Positions 46,900 to 60,049 of a DNA stretch of 64,000 bases are shown here, piece after piece. The stretch covers positions 31,540 to 95,539 of the forward strand of contig JAMKCH010005433.1 in assembly GCA_023653785.1 (NCBI GenBank), in the 5' to 3' direction. Within the stretch, counting starts at the first letter, position 1, and every line of letters starts with the position of its first letter. The notes under the pieces were generated by a model. It was not told where the DNA came from, made no database searches, and saw only the letters and a program-made list of their open reading frames with translations. Source of the stretch: Ophioderma brevispina (lineage: Eukaryota > Echinodermata > Ophiuroidea > Amphilepidida > Ophiodermatidae). Both the position numbers and the translations under genes were made by a program.

Positions 46900-48400
46900 T
46901 TACTCTGATTTTAAAGTAAGCCTTCATTGCCTTTTTCTTGATCTTAACATTGCCTTGTTGAATGATCCTGACGGAACGAAACCGATACCTAAATACAATA
47001 TTCGTTTTGTAATTTTCAAAGGGACATTACCATAGTTAAAGTTATGATTTTTTCAAGTGTATGTCCCCTTTTTATGAAAAGCATAACGTTAGATTTATCG
47101 ATATTAACTATTAGTTTCCATTGCATACAGTAATCGTATAATCTATCTAGGCACACTTGTAGGCCTTTGAGCTTTTCATAGGTTACAGATCATCTGCATA
47201 CTAAGACGCTCCAAGATGTATCATGAATAATACCGGGTCACAGTGCGAATCAAATACGTTTGGAAGATCACTCAAAAATATGTTGAAGAAAATTGGGCTA
47301 AGAACCCAACCTGTTTTACGCCTACATGGTCTCAAAAGAATCTGTTAACTTATTATCAACTTTAATTGCAAAGGAAACCGATTTGTAACATGTCTTAATA
47401 ATCTTAAAAAATGCCCACCAATGCCAGCATGAAATAGTTTATAGAGCAGAGCATTGCGCCACACCGTATCACAGCTGCATAAAAGTCGACGAAACAACAA
47501 AAATAGGATTTCCTGCACGATTAATATATTTATCATCAGTGATTTAAGTACTAGAATATGGTCACTTGTTCTAGACCCTTTCTTAAATCCAATTTGATTT
47601 TGGAATCGTCGAATTTGGTTTCTGGGAAATTATAGAGACGATTTAGAAATACACTACGAAACTTGTTCATAGATTACTAATATCGCAATACCCCTATAAT
47701 TCGTTGAAATATTTTATCGCCTTTTTATGTATGACTGGGGCGAACTTAATCTCCACTTAGATTTTTTGGGGAATACCCCGGTTGAGAATTACATTGAACA
47801 TATTTGTTAAGCAGGTGCAAATGCGTATAATACCATCCTTAATCATTCAGACCGAATTCCCATCTATTCCTGACTTTGCGTTCTAAATAGAAGCAGCTTT
47901 GATTATCTCGGACGGAGTTATCGAAAAGTCTAGTGCTTTAGTACAATTTTCATTCAAGTTTCTATAAACATGATAGTCGTTTGCAAATTAGCACATTATA
48001 GTAAGTTCTTGTTTCATTAAATTAAGAAATGCTCCCCCATGTTTTAGGAGAGATAGGATTTACCGAACTTTTCTTGTATTGCATATTCATCGTAGATTTC
48101 CCAGAAGGCCTTTGGATCTTGTTTTGTAAGTTTCCAGCTTTTGAAAAATTTATTTCGGAAACAGATTTTTTCTAGATAAATAATTTTATCTAACTTTTAC
48201 GACCATACGATATGTGTGGACTAAGGACAAATTATTGGTTTGTTTTTTGATAAACGGGTAAGTGATCTAGTTGACGATTGCAACCTTCCATCCGTGTCTA
48301 CCCGCTCTTATAATTTTTTTTGAACGTTTAGTACACTTTCCCTTTGGCTTTAAGCCGCTTTGTTGCCAATGTTGTTTACAAGATAAAGTTATCGAGACAT
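46900..48400 (-). pseudogene. CR1-like LINE reverse transcriptase, decayed
   Basis: Minus strand, high to low: PSEIIKAAS then NAKSGIDGNSV (about 47925-47865), CDTVWRNALLYKLFHAGIGG (about 47475-47415, corresponding to the F-D-x-V-W catalytic region), LSPIFFNIFLSDLPNVFDS (about 47310-47250), YADDL (about 47201-47187), and CNGN-like/NIDKSN-like sequence toward 47090. Several stops and frameshifts. Order and orientation match ORF2 of the element ending at 45301. Between 46900 and 45340 little coding is legible, probably decayed ORF2 C-terminus and 3' region. Confidence 0.8.
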
Positions 48401-48899
48401 TGATCAACACATATTCAGAACCGACGATGGCATCATGAAAGAATATAAAGCTCCTTAATATTATCTTGATTTAAAGCCCACTTTCCCATAATTCAGATCA
48501 CGAGGCGACCAAGAGTCTGAATAGGGTCTGTAGATTTCATTTTCCTCTTCAATGAGAGAACACCTTTATGTGTACACCAGCCTGCTTGTAATGTACATGA
48601 AATAATACAGTGAATGGAAATGGATTCAAGTCTTGAAACCTGAAATATCAACCATCATTGAAAATATCAGTATCGCACTAACATGTAATCAATTCACTAG
48701 GAGTACCTTTGGTGGCTAAAACAGTGTATTTCCCACAATACGAACCCAACTTTGCGAGCGTTAAATCGAGACGGCTTTCTTTACATAGTTCTAAGAGTTT
48801 TTACCATGGAGGTCAGGTTCTTTAATATCGATATTACGTCTAACAAGAGGGTCGTCAATACTAATATCTGATTGTATTTCAAGGTATTTACAGCTATCA

Positions 48900-49400
48900 T
48901 CGACGATATACTCAGGTTCGCTTAAAGTTCTGGCGTTTGAAATTCGCCCATTATCATACAATATACAACTGAATGAAAATTAGCAATATCATTTTCACTT
49001 AATGAAAAATATCTTCTCTTACGGGACCTATAGCCTGAAGTTGATGGACTAACGTAAACATTACATATAAACATCATTACGAAATCCGAAAATCGTTTGC
49101 TTAGCTTAATCCACATGAATTCAGAGTGAGATGGTGGGATAAATTTGATGCCTTTTATAATCAAGGCGAATTCCAACCGCTAGCCCACCAAATGCATGAG
49201 GTGCGTTGTGAGAACGTGGTCTTTGATTTTGAATTATATGGTATCCTTCAAGGTCAATAATGTCTGGATGTATCACAGTAGTGTTCGCGATAAGCAAAAT
49301 ATATCAAATCTTTCAACAAGTCTTGAGTTGGGGTGAGGTCTAATTTTGAAGTACACGTACCTAGACGTTGAAGAGACCATCGCTTTCCAAGCTCCATAGA
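48900..49400 (-). pseudogene. CR1-like LINE apurinic-type endonuclease domain
   Basis: Minus strand: DLEGYHIIQNQRPRSHNAPH then AFGGLAVGI (about 49255-49165), followed in another frame by HSEFMWIKLSKRF (about 49130-49090), CNVYVSPSTSGYRS (about 49065-49025), LSENDIANFHSV and IMGEFQ (about 48990-48935). The order (variable strand, G-G-x-A-hydrophobic, N-V-Y-x-S/P-P, G-D/E-F-N-like) fits the APE-type endonuclease at the N-terminus of LINE ORF2. The usual GDFN is GEFQ here, so the catalytic site has decayed. Confidence 0.72.
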
Positions 49401-49479
49401 AAGTGAAGAATTTGAAACGTGAGTTTATTAAATCATAAAGCTAATTATCTATCTGCGTGTTATTAACGTGAAAGTCCAT

Positions 49480-50373
49480 TTCTTCTCTGTTTTGCTTTGT
49501 GATCTGAAGTTTAACATCACTTCTACCTTGCATCTTAAGTTGCTACAGAGCATGCGGGTACCCTCAGATGTTAGGTGAGCCTGTCTCTGCTAGCAGTGAT
49601 CTATGAGTTCCCATTTTTCAGGAAGTTCTGTTCGCGCGAATCCCGTCGGATATTATCAATCGGATGAGATTATTTGAGTATAGGTTGGTCCCAATCACTC
49701 TGACGTTTACCTATCTCTGCGAGGAAGACCCCGAGATATTATGAACTTCGTGTTCGAAAGTCGAGGAGCGAATTCAGTGATGATTTCCGAGAGCTCAGTG
49801 CACATCATCATACCTTTACTGAATTGGTTATTTCATGGATAACCACGCAGTCCGGTCGCGGAGCTGCTGAAGATAACAATTGCCGTACTGACTGCGCACT
49901 CTATCAAAGTGTACGCTGGAATAATCTGCACCTCTGCACGGGTAAGGCGAGCAGCGTCGACCGGTGACAAGTGCGAGTTTCCAATCACGACAACAGAGGG
50001 TCGCGAATGTCGATTTTTTTTCGTCGGGACGTTTCATTGTGAAGTGTGGAGATGACGCGATTCTCTGATCTTGTTGGAGAAGATCGCTTCTTCTCAACGT
50101 GGTTGGAGGAGGATTCATGTGACTATCTCTTAGCAGGAGAAGCCACCGAATTCGTTGCAGGCGGTGCACAGGCGATGTCCTGTGAAGATGATTGAGTCGC
50201 GGATCTGGATGAATTTGATGTTGATTCTTCACATATTCATGCGAGGGCTTTCTTAATGGAACGTTTGAATCCGTGGCGGAGTACAGAAGGTTGACGTTTG
50301 ATTGATTAGATGTCCGCTTACAGCAGTGATAAACCCCTCTGGGTTTGCAATGGCTTGAGGAATTTGGCCTCAT
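49480..50373 (-). pseudogene. CR1-like LINE ORF1 with esterase (SGNH)-like C-terminus
   Basis: A frame open from 50373 to 49828 lies in the expected ORF1 position upstream of the endonuclease. The continuation in shifted frames includes ELSEIITEFAPRLSNTKFII (about 49795-49740), and finally HLTSEGTRML (about 49577-49548). A terminal His-Leu-Thr-x-x-Gly block after a strand-rich domain is typical of SGNH/GDSL-type esterase domains reported in ORF1 of CR1-group LINEs. The nucleophile block is not securely readable because of frameshifts. The 50373-49828 product is His/Arg/Ser-rich, which may mean that part of this frame is the wrong phase. Confidence 0.5.
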
Positions 50374-53300
50374 ATGCCTCCTCTCTAGCCTTAGCAGTCT
50401 CAGTATCAGCAGTTAAGAGTTGCTCTTGTAAAGCTGAGAATCTGTCGTTCCTTTTCCAAAACAAACGAACAAAAAGCGCGCGTGCCGTCGTCCTTACGGG
50501 CCATTACGCAGCACACGCTGTACCTCGCACATTATAAAACCTGGTCGCACGCATTCTGTTTTTTTTCAGGCAATCCAAACAACGTTCATGATGACGCATA
50601 TTTGTTACTCTGACGTCACTTACGGGTCATCCTAAGAGGAGCCAGCGCGATATTCACTTTCGTTTTGGAATTCCCCTTCAATACTTGTCTGAAACCCATG
50701 ATATTATGCCTATTTTTATCAAATCTACGGTTTCTCATATACTGCTTCATGGGGGCACAGATTTTACATTGTTACCAATACATCTGTGAAATGAAACTTT
50801 TTTGGGAGCATTATAAGTATTCTTTAAAGCAGTTCCATGGATTTATGGAAGGATTATGTAAGGTCTATTGATAGAGACATTACAGAATCTATATGATTAA
50901 TACCTCAGTAGGTATACATCGATACTTAGTTATATGTGAGGCAGTTGTATAGGGATCAAATTCTTTCACGTTTTTGCCTCTGTTGGCACTGTAGAACAAG
51001 TTAATATTGGGTATTTTAAATACTAGGAGTAACGATAAAATCAGACTTTACTATTACAGAAATAAACCCCGTAAAGTTCGGTTTTTATATATAACGTCAT
51101 ATTGAAACCGTTCTCAACAGTGACATTATCATATTTTTAAATCTTATTAGGAAGAAAATGAAGGATGCTTCGATGTTACCAACTAAAGGGCCAGGTCATT
51201 TTTTCGGCCGAGGTGACGTCATGTTACAGTTTGGGCGCCTGACGATGTCAATATAAATTGACTATCTAATTAGGCGTATGGGCTATTCTCAAAAATAAGC
51301 ACTTCCATTTGAACAATCGGAAAACAAGTCGCGCAAAATGTATTTATCATACATTTTTTATAGCTAACATATCATACATCATGGAACAACAAAATTTATG
51401 AACACCACTGTTCCCATATTTTTACTTTGAACCTTCAAATTAAGTTGTTTTTTCGGTTTTTTTTGGGCCTTGTATATTACGTTTTACCGATCATGCAATC
51501 TCGGATAAATTTTGATTTAAAGAGAGTGTTTAACACTTGAATTCTTAATTCTCACTAATGGTTCTAGACATATCAGGAATGCTGTAGTGAAAGCAATAAC
51601 TGGTATGATACAAATTTGTACTTTAAACGGCAGTCCTTCTCTAGGTCTATTTTGTATTTTTTTATCGATATTATGAAGTTTTCAAAACAAACAAGATCTT
51701 TTTTTCAGATACGGATAGTAATCTGTGATATCTTAGGGCTTAAATTTAAATTTGCATTGATAAGCATATTTTAACCCTCTTTTAAAATTCCATTATCACT
51801 GCATGAAGTACGATGTCAATCTAATTTCAATACCTTCGTTTTCACGTTGTTGGTAATGGATAACGTAATAAACATCCCTAATTCAAGTACATAAACGTAT
51901 TTTGTAAATCCACTTTCACATGCTTAAATAACAAAGTGAATACTAATATGTTGTTTTTTTACTAAACATGACAAAATGTAGCTTCCATTTTTTTTCGAAT
52001 TAGGTTATTTTGTTCTGTTATAAATCCACATCGTAGGCCTATATCCCTAAATTAATACTTTTCAAAAGCTACTGCTTTCACACATCAGTAAGTTTCTGTA
52101 TAGTGTCTCCAATTTTTGCCCTTATACCAATCCCGTGATATTTGTTTCACTTTATTTTCATTTGAAATCGCACTTATGCCCACAGGAGCACTTGCTGCCA
52201 TTTTTCTTTCTTTTCTTGTCTTGTGGTTCTTTGGAGAATCACAGCCATAGAGTCTCCATCGCTAGTTCTGTTTCACTTTTACGATACCGCTAAAAAAATA
52301 ATAAGAATGAATTTTTAACTGATGTATATTGTTCAGATTATAACATATCAGTAAGTTTGCAACCGTGGTATTTTAACAGCCGACACTGAGGTCTATAGGC
52401 CCTATAATTCCTTTTCCCTTGGCTATCTATTAGTCGCGGAAAGTCCGACTTAAAACTTCTCTGTTTCTTATCATTCACACAAATTCTATAATACCTGACC
52501 TTTTAAGATTGTCACAACAAGATATTTAAATACCCCTAAAACTTGCGTATATTACTTATCCTCACACACGAACCACTAATGTGCAACTAAAACCCCTATA
52601 AGCACACCTAATAGCATGTGGTTACAAGCCCCCGTTCCCACTACTGCCTACGGCTGTGGCGTACTTCAAGACTTTATACTTCCCTATTATATACCACAAA
52701 GTGCACAAACCCAACACAATTGTACCCTGCAGTGTGTATATTATTACGCAAAACTTTTTGGGTAAACGTTAAGACGTGACTAACTTACCTTATTTGGTCA
52801 CAATTCTCAACAATACTACGAGGAGCATTGGAGAAGCGTAAAAAAAGCGACGTTTACTAGAGGAATTCCTGTATTTTTCGTCTTCGTTTTGGATAACGTA
52901 ATCTACGTACGTATATACTTTTGATGCGGTTAGTGTCTAATACTTGGGCATGCATGTAATCCTAATTATTTCGACTAATCAAGGTCAGGGTATTGTGTCT
53001 GTAGGCAAGTAATATCTTTTAGAGTCTAAACTCTCACTTAATTTAGATTTGCCTATAACGTAATATACATGCTAAAACGGACGCATTTAATTTTGGAATA
53101 TAATTTTTTACGAGGCCGACATTTGCAACCAGGCTTTTGATTTATGAATCCCAATTTAACATATTTTTGCCTTTGAGCTATGCAAAAGTATTATCATGCA
53201 GTTACATTTTCAAATAATTGAGTTTATACACTGATAACGTAATATACAATGATTTCGGCGGAATCCATAATATTGGCTTCTTGTAGCTTACCAGGAAATG

Positions 53301-55850
53301 TTATCGGAAATGTGATACTATCAATATCATGATGCATTTTAAGAAATAAAACCCTGGTAGAATAAAATATTTGATTATTGAGAGTAACTGTACATTGTAA
53401 AATACGTGCACAGATCTACGGAAACACCATTTTGGCATGTTTTTAGGTGTTTATGAGTAAAATGACCGAGATCAGATATTTAAATATAGAAAACTATATA
53501 TGGCCGTGTAGATCTCGCAAAGTACTAAAAGAACAGAACACGGTACTATTTTAAGCAAAATGCAAAACATTGTGGATCAAAGAATGAAATATTCTACGGG
53601 CTTCCTTTTTTGAGAATGGCCCTATATCCTATATCGCATGCATCTTGGCATTGTTATATTCAATAAAGAAAAAAGTTTACTGCCGCACAGAATGAACCGC
53701 AATAAAATTAACGAAAGTCCCATCTTTCCTTATCACACTTTAAAAGTATATCTGTAACTGGTCAGTTAGCAAAATGTTGTATTCTAAGTGCACATTAAGG
53801 TTCGATTGATTTTACGCGGGATTTTCAGTGGTAATGCGTGTAAGCATTGGGTGAATCTGATTGAATGCCCTGCTGAGGTTGTATTGCTCCTCAACACGCT
53901 GAAAGAATTTCGGAGTCTTTTCGGCTGACAATTAGTCCTGCTTTTTCGACTTCGTTACGTTTTGTTAGACATTCGGGTGCTGCTTGTAATAGGGGCCTCT
54001 AAAATAAAACAACACGTAGCCCCAACGTGACAATCCACCTTTTCCTCCATCATGGACCATACATTTTCAATTGGGGTAACGATCTGGCTATTTCCAGGCC
54101 AAAATCCGTCCGCGCAATGACGTAAAGACGGAAGGTTGGTGATTACCTTCTATCCCTTTAAATTTTGTAACCGGACGTACCTCCAGATCACCACATTACA
54201 AAAATGCTGAGGAAATCCAGAAAAACTGTCCAAATTTGATGAGTTATGTCTCAAATGAAAGCACTACTTGCCAGCATGCAGAAACAGGCACTATTTCACA
54301 TTCACTCAGCCGTAGGCCGAACACCAGAGAGCGACAAAGCATTTTGGAGCTGGGGCACAATTAGGCGCATCACCCTATACTATATAAAGCGCTAAAATTC
54401 TAACATGCCATCGCACACCTGCACTTGTATTACCCCGCCTGTAAGACTCCAGATAAAAACAATTATATGTACCGAGGAGGAGGGGTGCAATCATTTTGAA
54501 ATACAAAAAATAAGTGATTCACGCCAATTGTGGTCATGTCCTAAAGCAAGGGTAAGCATTTTTCATTTACACGCAATTTAGGGAAAACAATCACTTGCAC
54601 CGGACATAATCGCACGTCCCTTAAAATAAGTACATGCATGTTATGGGTACTACATTACTAACATTATTAATCGTTTTTCGTTCTCCTATCGGTTTCTGAT
54701 ATTTATTCCGTTCTATTTATGGTGCAGACGGACTTTCCATTCTGTTTGTCCTGCAACTGCAAATAGATTTAATTTGACACTCTTTTAGCTGTATAGAAGC
54801 TTATAGAACTAGAATCATAGAAACCGTTTAACAATCGCACATGGTTTTATAATAAACATTCAACAGGCTGATAGAAACCGTTCACTTCCTGCGCAAGACG
54901 TGAGCATACATGTACGAGAAATTGGAGTACTGTTTTCCATGCTCTTGGGATTCTAATTTCTGAAAGATAGAAAAGTAGCTTGCCTTAAAGCTCCTGATAT
55001 CCTGTCAAGTAAGAGCAACCGTGGCGACCAGTGTAGCATACAGAACACTATTAAGGTTATCTGTGTCGTTACAAATGTGTCAAGCGAATGATTAAGCGCC
55101 ATCTGGCTGGCTCTAACAAAAGAGGTCGCACAGTCACGAAACACATGGGCCAGTCATTAATCTTTTGTGATTAAAGTCCAATACATATAGGTCAAGGGCG
55201 GTCTATATATTCAAGTTCAATATTAAAGTTAACGTAATTGCGAAAATGAACTCCTAAGACAGTTTGAGTTTACTTAAGCTGTCGAGTTCAATTTCGTATT
55301 TAGCCAAACATTTTCGTGAAGGGAACAGAAGCCAGTTCAAAGACATTTTACATTCCATCAAGTCGTGGTGAATACTGACGGGTATGTTTACATATGTTTG
55401 CGAGTCGACATTCAAGAATGCACGCTCAACTCTCGGGGCACACGCAATGCATCCGGATTATTCATCATAAATATTGGTTAAGCTGTGACATGAGTCGAGT
55501 TTTTACACAAAAGGTGTGAAGCATATGTCAACAATAGAAAGTAGGCTGTCACCGACAATGTACTATCTTAATATTGTAAATCATCCGTTGGGTATTCTTA
55601 ACCTAGGGTCGTTTCTATACAATGTGGGCGCAAATATTGCAAACCTCTAGGAAGTGGGGTGCAGAACTGGGTTCTATGTGAAGAAAGAAATCAGGCAGGT
55701 TACATGGAAAATATTTACGAAGATACTTAATGGAGAATGTATTTTTAAAGGAAAATACCCAGAGTACACGAAAATTTTCAACTTTTGAAAAACAATTAAA
55801 CAATCAATTTTATTCATCACAAAAGCAATATACAATAACTAGCTATACAA
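50374..55850. other. Long stretch without recognised gene or element
   Basis: A+T-rich with only short open frames. The first ~200 bases are CpG-richer and may be the LINE 5' leader. A short motif, ATAACGTAATATAC and close variants, recurs at about 51858, 52893, 53056 and 53234. A G+C-richer patch lies near 54000-54120. This is the best candidate in the window for non-repeat host DNA. Confidence 0.4.
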
Positions 55851-56073
55851 AGTTTAAATAGCCAAATATACGATATAAAAAAGTATAATTATATTAACAC
55901 TTAAACTGTGGTAGACAAGTATACAGTAAGTTAAGTGTATGCAAGAATGATGATGGATGACACTGCCAAATGCAGAACGTGAGGGGGCAGTGACCTCTTC
56001 AAATAGACTTACATTATTAAGTCTAACATAGGGACATGTACAAGGACAGGACAGAACAAACAGAAACATCCCA

Positions 56074-56250
56074 CGTCGAAACGGGTCGACGGTTTACAGA
56101 CAAATTTACGTCGAAAATGCCAAATTGAATCGACGTTTTAAGAACGACGTCAAATCGATTTGCAACATAAATTTGCGACATAAATAGTGTGTAAAATTTC
56201 TAAAACTCTCGACGTCTTTCGACGTTCCAGCGTCGGTTGCCCACTGGGAA
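56074..56250. mobile_element. MITE-like fragment rich in GTCGA/CGACGT ending in CCCACTGGG
   Basis: CGTCGA or TCGACG occurs repeatedly (ACGTCGAAACG, GGTCGACGG, AATCGACGTT, TCGACGTCTTTCGACGTTCC), and the block ends GGTTGCCCACTGGG. A CCCAGTGGG-type terminus with internal CGACGTT repeats is common in animal miniature elements. The matching opposite terminus is not seen, so this may be one end only. Confidence 0.5.
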
Positions 56251-57424
56251 AACAATAAACAGAATGTCGGCTAATTGAAAGAGGGGAAATAGAGTAGGTA
56301 ATGAAGGAGAGATTAAGGTGAGATGATAGTATCATACATCTTAACGAGACTTCCTTAAAGGAAAATAGGTCAAGATTGTTTGTCAAGATCATTTGACTAC
56401 ATTCATTAAATATATGTAACATACATCACAATTCCCGAAAAGATCAATACAAATTTGAGTAAAATTAAAAAATTAGAGGCATTTTAATTTTTGCTTTTTT
56501 TTTTTTTTGACATACGAAGAAACGGGCGGATTTTTCGCAATGCTTCATTGATCAAAAGCGCCCGTTTTGCTTTCCTCGTGACGTCAAAGTGATGGGACCA
56601 AGGCTGGTGAAAATTAGATTTTTGTGTATGCAATGAAAGGTTACACTATGCCAACACTAATTTGGGAGTTATGAATCTACCGAAGGGTTTATAGCAGAGA
56701 TATAGTAGATGCAACTCGTGTACAGAAGAAAGTTTTGGACAGCGCGATTTGGAGAGGAGACAGAAAAAGAAACTATTGGGCCGATGCACATGTTTCACGA
56801 ACAATAAATTAAAGCTGGCTTTCATGTGGACATTTTAGAAAGAGACTGCAAAGACTTTTGTGTTCGATCAAAAAAGTCAGTGACATTTCATTGAAACCAC
56901 TGAAGCAAATACGATTAGTCAGAATGTATTGAGAAGATAATGTAGACTCTAAATGCGTACTTGATTGAATGCTTCTTATAAAGATAGGATTGATTTCTAT
57001 GCTATCGGACTAACATTTTCAATAGGTTTAACGTGGAATTTTACTTTCAACCCATGCACTGCCCTCATTCAATGCCGGTACCTTCCGAAGGAAGTACTAG
57101 AGGTGACACGATGGGCTGATATACTATAGTGGTGTTGAAGAAATATTTTAGGTTTTTGCGACAGCTGGAGAAGGTATGCAAATTTGGTTTCTATTAATAT
57201 TCACCAAGTTCTCAATTACAGGAAGGAAAAATCGTGTTGACTAGAATTGTTATTTTTTGCATTGCTGACACTGTAATTTGATTGGGATTAAGTGAAAAGC
57301 AATAATAAAATTTGAAAAGAAGTTACAGAATGACATATTTTGTTTCATGTCGTTGTGTTTTAATATATTGATATAAAAAACATCGATGCAGTTCAACGAA
57401 GAGGAAAGTGGCAACACTGCGAAT
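56251..57424. other. No recognised feature
   Basis: A+T-rich with a T-run near 56495-56509. No coding motif. Confidence 0.35.
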
Positions 57425-58720
57425 TCGTAGACTATTAATGAAAGCTTGTTTTCAACTGAAAATTTAGTTTTGAAAATTGTTTTATTTTGATTGAAAACTT
57501 AGTTTATAGAGAAAGCATAATTTATTGACTGAAACGTTGTCATTCATAAAAAAACATAGTTTCTTCAAGAGTTTGTCTGAGTTTGTCGGTGATCATTTGA
57601 ACTGAGAATGACAAGGTATACTAAATTGCTTTTTGAGTTTGTGCGAGATTTTTGAAATTATATCACAGCGTACATTCACACAAGATTGATGTCGTTTCTG
57701 AATGAGGCAATGAGACTTTTTAGTGGTTGCCTTCTGGCGAAGCATGTAGAATATCTTCCAATACTGTCTGGCATAGCCTCTGAACCTAGGAGGAACCTTC
57801 AGACGATCGGGCTCGCCAAGAAATGTGATCAACCTGGATAGCCTAATCCCCACAACCAACACCCTTTGAGGATAGAGACTTACACGGATAACTTTGTACC
57901 CAAATCCATGACAATGCAGTAACAGTATCCCTATCGATCACCTGGAGCAAGACAGTTGTATGCGCAATGGTCATCCCTATTAACCTAAAGCAGTTTGATG
58001 GACAAGCCATCTAGCAAGCACAAGGCTGTGACCTGATAGGAAAGCATGGGTAACATCAAACAGACTCAGAACTGGCGTTGGTCGTACAAAGAACCTTACT
58101 TCACAAGTCGGAATAGAACCTTCAACCCAAACTGCGATTGTGGGGAGAGAGCCACAAACCAGTAGCCATATCCTAGATGACTGTGAGGGCTACAAGTCCC
58201 CAAGAGGGAACTCCAGCCTGATCAACCTGGATGGATGAAAACTATTCAGATGGTTAAAAGACGGATCGTCCAACTGTGATTTTGGGACTGGACACGACGA
58301 ACAGAACGAACGAAATTATATTTGCCTCGCTTTAAAATGATATATCTTTAAGGAAATTGTTTTACTGAGGTGTTTTTACTTGAAAAACTGAGTTATTGAA
58401 ATTAATTTGAGAAAACATGGTTTTCAACAGTCCATATTTACTCTCTTTTAAACTCAGTTTTATCAAATGATAAACTTGTGCGAAAGGGAGAATCGACTAA
58501 TAAACTAAGTTTGGAAAATCTACGTTTTCAGATAGAATACCCTATTTTCAGGTTGATATACTAGATTTTGGTTAAAGTTATTTTTAAAAAAAAATATGTT
58601 TTTCAAGTGATAGGTACAGATTTCAATTTCCAATTGACAAAGTTCAGGTTTTTCAATTTGATTCAGAAACTACTTTATCAAACTCCATAGTTTTTCATTT
58701 GAATTGAAAACAACAATATT
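57425..58720. repeat. Degenerate GAAAACTTAGTTT-type repeat field, interrupted by a LINE fragment
   Basis: Blocks 57425-57570 and 58360-58720 contain many irregular variants of TTGAAAACTTAGTTT/AAACTAAGTTT with A- and T-flanked spacing of roughly 25-40 bases. The LINE fragment lies between the two blocks, suggesting insertion into an old minisatellite-like array. Period and boundaries are approximate. Confidence 0.45.
57840..58320 (+). pseudogene. LINE C-terminal fragment (Cys-rich tail)
   Basis: Frame-shifted but readable: RTGVGRTKNLTSQVGIEPS (about 58069-58125), NPNCDCGERA (about 58120-58155), QTSSHILDDCEGYKSPRGN (about 58153-58212), INLDG and WLKDGSSNC (about 58220-58280). The C-x-C ... H-I-x-x-x-C pattern following R-T-G-x-G-R is the usual C-terminal region of many jockey/CR1/RTE-like LINE ORF2 proteins. 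RT motifs are absent, so this is a 3' fragment. Confidence 0.7.
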
Positions 58721-59411
58721 ACACAATAAAATTAAAAAAAAATGGGGAATTGAAAAGTCACTCAAGCACGCCATTTCACACCTTAGGATAAACCAAACCC
58801 CTTTGTCAACCACCATTAACGATGCTTGATGGACATTGGTTGGTAACACCTGTTTTATATTGTTATCCATTGTGTTCAGAGCTTTGTTTGTACGAATCAT
58901 CTCGAGTTCATATAGGGTTGTCAGAAAATTATAGTAAGATTCTTTTGTTTCGCGTTCAAGGTTATCTAGAATCTTTTGTTGGCGTGAAGGTTATATAAAT
59001 TTGTGCGCTCTGCCTCAGATAACCTTACTGGAGACTGATCGTAGGATATAATGCAATGAACAAACAATGGATAATCACCATTAACACCAATCTTGACGTC
59101 ACCCTATTGTTTTTCGACTCCAGTATTTTGCACGAATGGAGAGAAAGTAACAATAACACGCATTCGTAACTCAGAAAAGCGATTGCTTTCGCCGAGTTGT
59201 CGAATGGCGTGTTATTAGTGGCGACATTCGCCTCATTTCGCGCCAAAACAATGCAGGAAAAAACAATACAAAGCAGGGATTACAATATGGTCACAATTTA
59301 GAAATAAATTTGCGGTTGATAAAAATACATGAAAATAACGATATCTACCCATACACGAGTTATTTTTGGTTCGTTCCTTTTTAGTTTGTGTGTTGTGTTT
59401 ATTTTTTTAGT
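58721..59411. other. No recognised feature
   Basis: A+T-rich sequence without coding or repeat motifs. Confidence 0.35.
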
Positions 59412-59970
59412 TTAAAGCAATATTAGCACATTTTTTTGAAGAGGGCCCCCAATTTTTCAAAAATTTGGAGAATTTTACACGATGCATTGGTAACTGGCTA
59501 GTAAACTAATACCTGTGAATGTTAAGCTCGAAAAGTCTATGTGTGGCAACAAAGGAAGGAATTTTGTCAGAATAATTATTATCGGGGATCCCGATAATTA
59601 TTAATAAAACAAAAAATGGCGCGGGAAAAACGGCCTTCCAATGTGGAAAATAGCCGGGAAATAGCGCCATGTACGTGTCTACAGTCATCCATAGATGTTT
59701 TAATAGTTCAGGCAAGCCAAGTTAGAGGTTATTTTTCGAGGTGGCACTATTCATCATGGACGGACTAAACGAGCATTTCAGCTCTGCGTTAAGTCCAATC
59801 TGTGATCCCAATTTTAATTACAAAAATCGCTTATTTTGTGATAAGTACGTATTTTTGAGCATTCTCCTTCGCAGGTCTAGTTTCCTAGACAATTCCCAAC
59901 GTACTGTGCAAAAATATCAAATTTGAAATTGAGGGCGCTCTTTCCAAAAAATGTGCTACTGCTTGCTTAA
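59412..59970. mobile_element. 0.55-kb TIR element, copy 2
   Basis: Colinear with 24559-25110: TTAA.AGCAATATTAGCACA at the left, TGCTTGCTTAA at the right, and the same central hairpin (ATTATTATCGGGGATCCCGATAAT, about 59575-59600) and flanking blocks TAGCGCCATGTACGTGTCTAC and CAGGCAAGCCAAGTTAG. Differences include many small indels. Small open frames within it are not conserved between copies. Confidence 0.85.
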
Positions 59971-60049
59971 GTTCATGAATCTCAGCATAATGCGTACTTT
60001 CTTTTTATTATTTTGTATCACATTGAGTATTTCAATACATATAAATTCT

